NCBI GenBank assembly: GCA_016715245.1
Contig: JADKAS010000003.1
Coordinates: forward strand, 186,001 to 250,000
Length of the DNA stretch: 64,000 bases
Reading direction: 5' to 3'
From: Saprospiraceae bacterium
GTDB lineage: Bacteria; Bacteroidota; Bacteroidia; Chitinophagales; Saprospiraceae
The notes beneath the pieces were generated by a model. That model worked only from the letters and a program-made list of their open reading frames with translations, searched no databases and was not told where the DNA came from. The translations under genes were made by a program, and so were the position numbers. Shown one piece after another: positions 36,481 through 43,616 of this stretch; position 1 is the stretch's first letter, and each line of letters begins with the position of its first letter.

Positions 36481-36992
36481 TAGTTTTTGTGTTAATAATT
36501 AGTTTGCAAGACAGCCCTCCGCTTCCGGAGGGCTTTTTATTTACTATAAATATCTCATCTCTTCAGCTTTACAAATATATTTACATATATCTTATATTTT
36601 CCAATATCTCTAAATACAAAAGCTGTTTTTATTTTCTTGTGAAGACACGGAAAAACAGGACAATTTAAAAATTACCAGTAAAATTACTTTCAAAGTCTTG
36701 TTTAAGCAGATTTCAATCTTTAAGAAATTAACATGTTGACATAAAAAGGTGACATCGTATAGCCATGATATCCTTTAAGAATATTTCATATGAATCCGTT
36801 TTGTGGAACTTAGAATCGATGAAATTAAAATTCTGTTAAAATTTATTTTGTATTAAAAACTACATTATTTTTGTAAAATAAAATGAACTGAAAGAATGAA
36901 TGTGAAAAATAATTGATTAAACAAAATATTTGAGTATTGTAAAGTAGCCTTGAAGTATAAATTCTATTCGTTAACTGAAAAACTAAAATTGT
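36481..36992. other. Intergenic region, 512 bp: terminator, then AT-rich spacer
   Basis: The first 60 bp hold the FAS1-gene terminator. The remainder is AT-rich, with a promoter-like TATTTTTG at 36866-36873 preceded by TTTTG at 36846-36850 (spacing about 15 bp, short for the consensus) about 120 bp before the next ATG. No open frame with family features or RNA gene was seen. Confidence 0.45.
36513..36538 (+). terminator. Strong Rho-independent terminator after the FAS1 gene
   Basis: Perfect nine-pair stem AGCCCTCCG / CGGAGGGCT with loop CTTC (36513-36534), followed by T5. It lies 33 bp after the FAS1 stop codon. Confidence 0.94.
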
Positions 36993-37682
36993 ATGATAGT
37001 ACCGTCCATGACCTTTCAGGAAATTCATGAAGAATTGATTAAAGACGCATTAGATGTTTTGATAAAAGTTTTTTCTTTTCGAAAACAATTTGATAAAACA
37101 GTCCTGAAATCAACCAGGTATCCTGTCATAAAATCCTATGATTTTATCACCAGGGAAAGAAAAAATAAATGTAATGTTACATTCAGAGCCCAAAAAAGAA
37201 GTCAGCGAAGGAATCCTATCATTGGGATTTATGCAGTTTTTGACCGACCGGAAGGAAAATATGCGGTATCTCCAAAGATGGATTTTACTGATATCACCAT
37301 TTATCCACCTCATTTTTTTAAGAGATATAGGGAAAGAATTTTGAAAGACGATTCCATTACAAATAGTAAATTGATTAAATTATACTTTAAAGATGATTGG
37401 GGGTTTAAAGGGGCCATCGTTGATAAAAACTTCGAAGCGGTTTGCCGTAGTTGTGAAGATTTTTCGCCGGATGAAAAAATCAGTTTTGTGGCTGCCCTCA
37501 CTCAAGGTTATTGTTTTGGCGAAAATCAAGGCACTGTGTGTATTTTGAAGACTATAATCTCAGAAGAAATGTTGTTTAAAAAACAGAAAAAAGTTTTCAA
37601 ATCACTCCAGGAGACATTTCACGAAACGAACACGGAAAGGTATGGTAAAATTTTGTATCCATACCTTAGTATGTCAGGATAG
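36993..37682 (+). CDS. Hypothetical protein, no family recognised
   Basis: 229 residues, no signal peptide or membrane helix, so probably cytoplasmic. The protein is basic in the middle (ITRERKNKCNVTFRAQKRSQ) and contains three cysteines near SFV (VCRSCEDFSPDEKISF; YCFGENQGTVC). The order of short strands and helices gives no match I can name. Codon use looks like the neighbouring genes and the frame is long and uninterrupted, so it is likely to be real. It is isolated, between the FAS1 terminator and the convergent DNA glycosylase gene. Function is not assigned. Confidence 0.65.
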   Translation: MIVPSMTFQEIHEELIKDALDVLIKVFSFRKQFDKTVLKSTRYPVIKSYDFITRERKNKCNVTFRAQKRSQRRNPIIGIYAVFDRPEGKYAVSPKMDFTDITIYPPHFFKRYRERILKDDSITNSKLIKLYFKDDWGFKGAIVDKNFEAVCRSCEDFSPDEKISFVAALTQGYCFGENQGTVCILKTIISEEMLFKKQKKVFKSLQETFHETNTERYGKILYPYLSMSG

Positions 37683-37907
37683 AATGCTAATTATTAGTTT
37701 TTGTTGGATTTGTTGGATTTGCTTGATTTGTCAATCTGTATCAACGTGGAGTACAAGGGACTACCTTTCCGGCCATCTGCCCGGGTTTTACCTCAATTCT
37801 GAAGGTGCCTCTGGCAAAGTTGGCCTTGTAAGGAAAAAAAATCAGTATTTGTAGACACATAAGTTTCTCTGAAATCTTTACAAACATTTACCTCTGATCT
37901 CTATGTT

Positions 37908-37949
37908 CCGAACTCCGAATTTTCCTCTCCGAACTCCGAACTTTCCCCT
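37908..37949. repeat. 21-bp tandem duplication in an intergenic spacer
   Basis: Two adjacent 21-bp units beginning CCGAACTCCGAA (37908-37928 and 37929-37949) differ at only two positions, followed by a partial third (CCGAGCTAAT). It lies immediately downstream of the DNA glycosylase stop. Internal CCGAACT words also repeat. No coding or structural role is evident. Confidence 0.7.
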
Positions 37950-37962
37950 CCGAGCTAATCCA

Positions 37963-38595
37963 TCACCACTTCCCTCTGTAATCCACAACCAACGGTTTGC
38001 TTACCCAAGGATTGTTTTTAATATAAAACCGCCAGGGCCTGTGCGAACATTCCCCTACGTGTTTGCTCATACCTACCCTTGGTCCGGAAATAATATCATG
38101 CAAGGGTATTTCGTTATCTTCATACAATCGTAAGGGAGAGTTAATTTCATAAAATTTCTGACCGTCCATTTCTTTGTTGATCCCCAGTGCAACGGTAAGT
38201 TTCCCTGGACCGTTGACCAATACCGGTTTATTTAGGTTGATGTTTCTTCTGTCCATCATTTTTTCCAATCCTTCCAAAGGTTGAATGGCCCGGATCAATA
38301 CGGCGTGTGCAAAACCTTCAGGTCCGGTCACAACATTGACCATGGGGTGTACACCATAACAAATGTACACATAAGCATGTCCTCCTTCGTAAAACATGGT
38401 TTTTGTCCTTTCTGTACATCTGCCACCATAAGCGTGGCATCCCCTGTCATCCGGTCCGCGGTAAGCTTCTGTCTCCACAATCATCCCGGAGGATACAACG
38501 CCGTTTATCTCTGTTACCATGGTTTTTCCCAGAAGTTTTTTTGCCATAGCTACTACATCTTCATTCTGATAAAACGACGCGCTTAACAATTTCAT
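37963..38595 (-). CDS. 3-methyladenine DNA glycosylase (AAG/MPG family)
   Basis: About 210 residues from the ATG at 38595. The alternative TTG at 38625 would overlap the upstream gene and only adds ten residues. Family motifs: LLGKTMVTEINGVVSSGMIVETEAYRG-like opening, CHAYGGRCTERTKTMFYEGG, HAYVYICYGVHPMVNVV and GPGKLTVALGI. The glutamate in VETEAY is the usual catalytic residue. The enzyme removes alkylated purines, hypoxanthine and ethenoadenine as the first step of base-excision repair. Its start lies 1 bp from the stop of the GMC oxidoreductase C-terminal part, so the two may be cotranscribed. Confidence 0.92.
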   Translation of the reverse strand: MKLLSASFYQNEDVVAMAKKLLGKTMVTEINGVVSSGMIVETEAYRGPDDRGCHAYGGRCTERTKTMFYEGGHAYVYICYGVHPMVNVVTGPEGFAHAVLIRAIQPLEGLEKMMDRRNINLNKPVLVNGPGKLTVALGINKEMDGQKFYEINSPLRLYEDNEIPLHDIISGPRVGMSKHVGECSHRPWRFYIKNNPWVSKPLVVDYRGKW

Positions 38596-38596
38596 T

Positions 38597-39808
38597 TCAG
38601 GGTTTTGAATTTTTATCCGGAACAAAGGACATCGCTCTTTCCGACAATGCCGTAATAGTCAGACTCGGATTCACTCCTATATTGGCAGATATCATACTTC
38701 CGTCACAAATCCACATATTTTTATAATTAAAGACCCGGTTCTTATCATCAATAACGCCTTCGCTTTCATTTTTTCCCATACAAGCCCCTCCGAGAATATG
38801 CGCCGTCGTCGGTATGCCCAATAGTGTTTCCGTATTCAAAACCATTGCTTTTCCATTGACGATGGCTTCTGTCGTTTTAGCCAGCTCCTGAGCAATGGGG
38901 TTATAGGCTGAAGGCGCTTTTCCTTTTTCCATTTTACTGGAAAGTCCCCCCCAAAACGGACTGGCAAAGCGTAAGGTAGAATCAATACTTTCCATATATA
39001 AAAGAATCTGAGTGCGTTTACTCCAGTCGTCTATAAACAGTGCTTTCAGGTTTTTGACCGGATGTGTGATGAGGTCGACAACCATTCCGGCAAGTCTGCC
39101 AACCGCATGATTACTGCTGACCATCGGAGCCATAAAAAGTCTCCAGAATCCTGAACCTTCAGGGTATTTTACGGGTTCCAGGTGACGGTTTTCATCTATT
39201 TCCAGGATAGAGCCAATGGCAATGCCTTCAGAAAAATTGGCTTTTTTATCAAAACTGGTGACGCCTATCAGACTTTCAGAATTGGTTCTGACACCCAGTC
39301 CTAACGTCGATGAGAGACGATTCAGGCTATTATTTTTTAATTTGAGCAACAAAGACATGGTACCCAAAACACCTCCGGCAAAAACAACAGCCTTGGCTTT
39401 TACTTTCGTTTTTTTTCCGAATGGAGAAAAAGTAGATTTATAAGTAATTTCGTACCCATTTTTTCCTTCCTGATCAAGAGGCTTTACATCCGTCACTTCC
39501 TGCTCTGCGATAATTTCAGCACCCAAACCCTGTGCAAGAAACAGGTAATTTTTGTCCAGCGTATTTTTTGAGTTGTATCTGCAGCCCAGCATACAACCTC
39601 CGCACAAAACACAACCCGTCCTGCTTGGACCTTTGCCATCAAAACATGGATCGGAAACCTCTTCTCCGGGTTTACCGAAATAAACGGCTACATCAGTTTT
39701 TAAAAAGTGATCTTCCCTATCGGTTTGGCGGCCAAGTTCCATCATTATTTTTTCACTTTTACCGGTGTAGGGGTGGGTATTTGCCCCAACATTTTTTAGC
39801 TGTCTCAT
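38597..39808 (-). CDS. GMC-family oxidoreductase, C-terminal part of a frame-split gene
   Basis: About 400 residues continuing a GMC (glucose-methanol-choline) flavoprotein whose FAD-binding N-terminus is in the next upstream frame. Features are GANTHPYTGKSEKIMMELG after the break, the cysteine-rich TGCVLCGGCMLGCRYNSKNT, VVFAGGVLGTMSLLLK, and the C-terminal GGACMGKNESEGVIDDKNRV and CDGSMISANIGVNPSLTITA motifs. The cysteine cluster also occurs in cholesterol-oxidase-like GMC proteins. The start at 39808 is not a credible gene start: it lies inside the conserved fold. The likely original gene spans 38597-40169. Confidence 0.8.
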   Translation of the reverse strand: MRQLKNVGANTHPYTGKSEKIMMELGRQTDREDHFLKTDVAVYFGKPGEEVSDPCFDGKGPSRTGCVLCGGCMLGCRYNSKNTLDKNYLFLAQGLGAEIIAEQEVTDVKPLDQEGKNGYEITYKSTFSPFGKKTKVKAKAVVFAGGVLGTMSLLLKLKNNSLNRLSSTLGLGVRTNSESLIGVTSFDKKANFSEGIAIGSILEIDENRHLEPVKYPEGSGFWRLFMAPMVSSNHAVGRLAGMVVDLITHPVKNLKALFIDDWSKRTQILLYMESIDSTLRFASPFWGGLSSKMEKGKAPSAYNPIAQELAKTTEAIVNGKAMVLNTETLLGIPTTAHILGGACMGKNESEGVIDDKNRVFNYKNMWICDGSMISANIGVNPSLTITALSERAMSFVPDKNSKP

Positions 39809-40169
39809 AAAAAGGTTTTAATTCATTTTCCCAGTCTCTCATTCCCTTCCAACTGCCGGAATTAAAAAAGGGACTTTTGGGAACGGGCAAAGTATTGGCA
39901 TAAACAAGAGAACCTCCACCGACTCCTGTACCACTCACTACGGTGACATGACGAAAGAAGGAAAGATTGAACAATCCTTTCCAACCCAACGAAGGCATCC
40001 AAAGCCATTTTTTGAGATTCCAGTTGGTTTTGGGAAAATCTTCCGGTTTAGAAAACCATTTCCCTTTTTCTATAACCAGTACTTTATACCCTTTTTCCGA
40101 AAGGCGAAGTGCAGAAACCGAACCACCGAAGCCACTGCCAATGATGACAAAATCATACTCTAAATCCAT
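39759..40169 (-). CDS. GMC-family oxidoreductase, N-terminal part of a frame-split gene
   Basis: About 136 residues from the ATG at 40169 (a TTG at 40199 is also in frame but extends before the conserved start). The dinucleotide-binding motif is DFVIIGSGFGGSVSALRL, followed by the GMC signature VVSGTGVGGGSLVYANTLP. The frame runs off after ELKPFYETAKK into an unrelated tail ending at 39759. The expected continuation (a KKMLG-like stretch, then NTHPYTGK) is in another frame. An A6 run (39792-39797) and a G4 run (39784-39787) lie at the junction, and one extra base in each would restore a KKMLGANTHPY-like reading. Confidence 0.8.
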   Translation of the reverse strand: MDLEYDFVIIGSGFGGSVSALRLSEKGYKVLVIEKGKWFSKPEDFPKTNWNLKKWLWMPSLGWKGLFNLSFFRHVTVVSGTGVGGGSLVYANTLPVPKSPFFNSGSWKGMRDWENELKPFYETAKKCWGKYPPLHR

Positions 40170-40267
40170 TCCTTTGGAAATTTCAGGTAAAGTTATCAAT
40201 TTGCAGACAACAAAAATGAATTAAGAAATTAATTAATCAGCACTTGGGGACAAACGGAAATAAATTC

Positions 40268-41470
40268 TTATTTAAAGGGGTGGCGTATGATATAGTCCAT
40301 TTTTGGTTTTACCAGATTCAAAACAGGGCTGACAACCTTATTCCAGATTGGATTGATGTGTTTGATATACAAGTATAAAGGGAAATCCACAGCACCAATA
40401 GTGGACTTAATTTCTATAGCAGTACGAGAAAAATCTATATGAGATTTTTTATGGTGAATAGCCTGTTCAACAATATCATATAACATGTTAAGATATAAGT
40501 GGCAATCCTTGTTTTCTGATTTATCATAGCCTAAAAAATGGGCACTCAGATGGTTGCCATTGCCGATGGTCGTGTAGAATCCTACCATTTTGTCATCTAG
40601 CCAATATGTCATAAAAGTTAAATTATCGCCCAGATGTTTTTTAAGTCCTGTGAAATAATTTTCGTGCAACATAAAAGTATTAAAGTTGGCATCATTAGAA
40701 ATATTTTCATATAAATCATAGATGTTTTTTTGAAAAAGTTGTATTTCGTCAGCATTAAATTCTTTTTTTATCACGTGGGAACTGTCTTTTTTTGCCTTTT
40801 TAAATCGAACGCGATATTTGGATTTCAAGACATTGATATAATCATCAAGTGTTTGCCATTCAGGCAAAATTTCCATAGCCATAGTAGGTTGAACTATGAA
40901 TTCTATAAAACTGTTTTGTGAAATAGATTCTTTAAAGCTGGTATAAAAATCTTTTGCGATTACCAAACCTACTGGCTTACCGTGTTTATGCAAAAACTCT
41001 GTTAACGAAGCAATGGCATGATCAAGGTAAGCCCATTGATCTTTTTTATCAATATTCTCGCTGAAAACAAAACCATATGTTCCCGTTAGTAATAGGTTGC
41101 CACAAATCAGTGTAGGGAAGTTTATATTTTTTATGACCGTTCTTTTAAATTTTTCGGTTATGTTTTTTCCGGCATCTTTATTTTCTCTGATATTTTCATT
41201 TAATCGAAAATATTTCCATTGAAAATAAGCTATGCCAACAGGGGTTTTTCCTGATTTTATGATAACGTAATAAGGAATAATTCCGTCGGCCGGATTTTCT
41301 TCCAGATTTTTTAAATATTCAGTTGACAAAAAAATATTTTCACCTGCAAATTTTGACCAGACTAGTTCGATTTTTTCTACTTTTTCAAAAATTTCAATCT
41401 GGATATTTTCACAATCCATAGTCAGGTCAGGATTATTCTTTTTGCAAAGAGGTATTGAAACTACGGACAT
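40268..41470 (-). CDS. GNAT-like acetyltransferase-fold protein (FemAB/peptidoglycan-branching type)
   Basis: 400 residues, no signal peptide. The C-terminal half resembles the GNAT-fold of BioF2-like/FemAB proteins: YINVLKSKYRVRFKKAKKDS, the NFNTFMLHENYF segment, MVGFYTTIGNGNHLSAHFLG and HIDFSRTAIEIKSTIG, which is the usual NSxxE/D-type end of that group. Members transfer acyl or aminoacyl groups to peptidoglycan precursors or lipids. The N-terminal half (IFLSTEYLKNLEE, GKTPVGIAYFQW) also fits the first GNAT lobe. The substrate cannot be told. Monocistronic on the minus strand, with a 68-bp gap from the GMC gene. Confidence 0.7.
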   Translation of the reverse strand: MSVVSIPLCKKNNPDLTMDCENIQIEIFEKVEKIELVWSKFAGENIFLSTEYLKNLEENPADGIIPYYVIIKSGKTPVGIAYFQWKYFRLNENIRENKDAGKNITEKFKRTVIKNINFPTLICGNLLLTGTYGFVFSENIDKKDQWAYLDHAIASLTEFLHKHGKPVGLVIAKDFYTSFKESISQNSFIEFIVQPTMAMEILPEWQTLDDYINVLKSKYRVRFKKAKKDSSHVIKKEFNADEIQLFQKNIYDLYENISNDANFNTFMLHENYFTGLKKHLGDNLTFMTYWLDDKMVGFYTTIGNGNHLSAHFLGYDKSENKDCHLYLNMLYDIVEQAIHHKKSHIDFSRTAIEIKSTIGAVDFPLYLYIKHINPIWNKVVSPVLNLVKPKMDYIIRHPFK

Positions 41471-41734
41471 AAAATTTGAGTTTAATTAAAGTGTCGAATT
41501 ATATAAATATAATTAAAGAAGCTTTGTTTAATATTATGTGCTAAAGTTTCATCAAATAATAAAATCTTAAGTCTTTTTATATTAAATTTTGGGTATTTTA
41601 TTTCAATTAATCAGGAATCGTAAAATTCCATATACTGGACAAAAGCTTTTATGGTTTTTGCAGGAATAGTATTACTGCCTTTTAAATAATAAAACTATTC
41701 AGACAAAAAAAACAGGATTTTGACAATTCCATTT

Positions 41735-43516
41735 TTAATAAGTTGCGGATACAATATCTGATGTTGTTTTTTCAACAAATTCGAGATTATAGTTATATCC
41801 TGACGCATTAAATTCTCTGGTTTTAGCGTTCAATTGCCTTGACATAGAACTTAGTATTGTACTTCCCATAGATTTATTATTGGTTAATTTACCTTTACCG
41901 TTATCTGAATAACAAAGAAGGTAAAAATTTCCCAATTCCTTGATTTCTATATGTATCATCAGTGATTTTTCAGGTTCCAGCTCTGCATGTTTTATTGAAT
42001 TCATGATTAGTTCAGTCAGTATTAGTCCTAAGGGAAAAAGAGTTTCCAGATTGAAATTAAGCTGATCCGGAATTTTGACCACATAATTTCTACCTGAGTC
42101 AATTGTCATATTTGCAAATTGATTGAGCAATTGTTCTATATATATTTTGACATTTATCTGATCAAACTGATTACTGCTGTATAGTTGTTCATGAATCAGC
42201 GATATACTTTTTATTTTCATACAGATATCTTCAAAAAACTGTATTGTTTCGCTGTTTTTTGAACTTTGTCCTTTCATGGACAATAGGCTGATCACCACCT
42301 GTAAGTTGTTTTTAACCCTATGGTGGACTTCTGACAATAGTATGGTTTGTTTGGTTAATAAATGATCCAGTTCATTTTTTTGAATCAATATTTCTTTATT
42401 TTGATCTGATATCATTTTTTGATATTTTGATTTGTGATAAAACAGGTAACTTAGTATCAAAATGCAAAGAAGCAAGATAATAAAACCTCCAATCCATATT
42501 CTGCGGGATTTTGTAAGATTTTCAATATAAGCCCTTTCTTTTAAAGTGGCGATTTCCAATTCTTTGTCAGAAATATATTGTTGATTGGTTACAAAAAGGC
42601 TACTGTCGCTGTATAATCTGGCCAATTTAATGTAGTAAATTGCAGAATCTGCCTGGCCCTCTACTTCAAATTTGGAAGATATCAATTCGCATAAATATTC
42701 GTTAATGTCATATACTCTTGGTGTTTTTTCCAAATTCTGAAGATATACTTTTGCTGAATCAATATATTTACCTGTTTCTTTTATTTTTCCCAAGTCTTTT
42801 AATGTGTTAATCACATTAATATATTGAAGTGCCACTGAGCTGTTTGACCCTATTTTTTTAAAATAATCACCTGATTTCAGTACATAAGGAATTGCCTTTT
42901 CACTTCCTCTGTTATTGGCGCCTAATAACAAATTTGCATCAGCCAAATTTAAATAGTCATCATATTTTTCTCCCCAAATGATTGCCTGATGTGCATAATA
43001 TATGGAAGAGTCCTTTGTTCCGAAAAATCTATTATAAGATGAAGACCGAACGTAGTATTCTGGAAGTAAATGATTCAGTTTAAATTTGTCGATCAGGCTT
43101 TTTGCCAATAGTAAATTTCTTTTAAGATCACTTTTTCTTTTAAGAAAATCGTGCATTCTCACTAATGTCAGATATGACTTTGCCTCCGTTTCAGGTAGAT
43201 TGTTTTTTTGTGCCGTTTTAATAATTTTTGATAATAACTCACTGCTTTCCTCAAATTTCTGACTGTGCTCTAAAGCAAGCGCTTTTAAATGTAGCAAGGC
43301 AAGATAATATTTACATTTTTCATCTACACCTTGTAACGAAGCCAGAGAATCTACTAAAACGATCACTTTTTTATGCTGATGGTAGTTTTGAAAGGTATTA
43401 GCTGCCTCAATAAATGGTTTATAATAAAGTGAATCACAACCAGAAGAGCAATAACTTTCGAATCCTGCTAATAAAACACAAAGTAGTACCGATATTTTTA
43501 TTTTTAAATTTGCCAA
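41735..43516 (-). CDS. TPR-containing sensor histidine kinase of the HisKA_2 type
   Basis: 593 residues. An N-terminal leader (KIKISVLLCVLLAGFESYC) precedes about 300 residues of TPR-like helical repeats in the periplasm, for example YYVRSSSYNRFFGTKDSSIY. One membrane helix follows at about 338-360 (WIGGFIILLLCILILSYLFY), then a short coiled coil. The phosphoacceptor is in ILLSEVHHRVKNNLQVVISLL (HisKA_2) and the ATPase part has LILTELIMNSIKHA and SDNGKGK. The start is TTG at 43516; no ATG lies near. This kinase type usually pairs with a LytTR or receiver partner; one lies at 55.7 kb, on the other side of the giant protein gene. Confidence 0.88.
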   Translation of the reverse strand: MANLKIKISVLLCVLLAGFESYCSSGCDSLYYKPFIEAANTFQNYHQHKKVIVLVDSLASLQGVDEKCKYYLALLHLKALALEHSQKFEESSELLSKIIKTAQKNNLPETEAKSYLTLVRMHDFLKRKSDLKRNLLLAKSLIDKFKLNHLLPEYYVRSSSYNRFFGTKDSSIYYAHQAIIWGEKYDDYLNLADANLLLGANNRGSEKAIPYVLKSGDYFKKIGSNSSVALQYINVINTLKDLGKIKETGKYIDSAKVYLQNLEKTPRVYDINEYLCELISSKFEVEGQADSAIYYIKLARLYSDSSLFVTNQQYISDKELEIATLKERAYIENLTKSRRIWIGGFIILLLCILILSYLFYHKSKYQKMISDQNKEILIQKNELDHLLTKQTILLSEVHHRVKNNLQVVISLLSMKGQSSKNSETIQFFEDICMKIKSISLIHEQLYSSNQFDQINVKIYIEQLLNQFANMTIDSGRNYVVKIPDQLNFNLETLFPLGLILTELIMNSIKHAELEPEKSLMIHIEIKELGNFYLLCYSDNGKGKLTNNKSMGSTILSSMSRQLNAKTREFNASGYNYNLEFVEKTTSDIVSATY

Positions 43517-43616
43517 AGCAGGTTCTGATTATTATATTTATTTTTTGGGTAAAAAGATTCCGGCATTTCCTTGCCTATGATACAGTTTAAATTACTTAAA
43601 GAATTTCAAAAAACAA

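Noticed and set aside
37642..37854. Small plus-strand frame with Cys/Trp-rich product (ISFCWICWICLIC)
   Set aside because: It overlaps the end of the preceding gene in another frame and depends on a short TTGGATTTG repeat; composition is unlike a real protein.
38597..40169. GMC oxidoreductase as a true pseudogene
   Set aside because: Both halves keep intact conserved motifs and only two single-base homopolymer changes are needed to join them; a sequencing error is more likely, so it is reported as a split gene.
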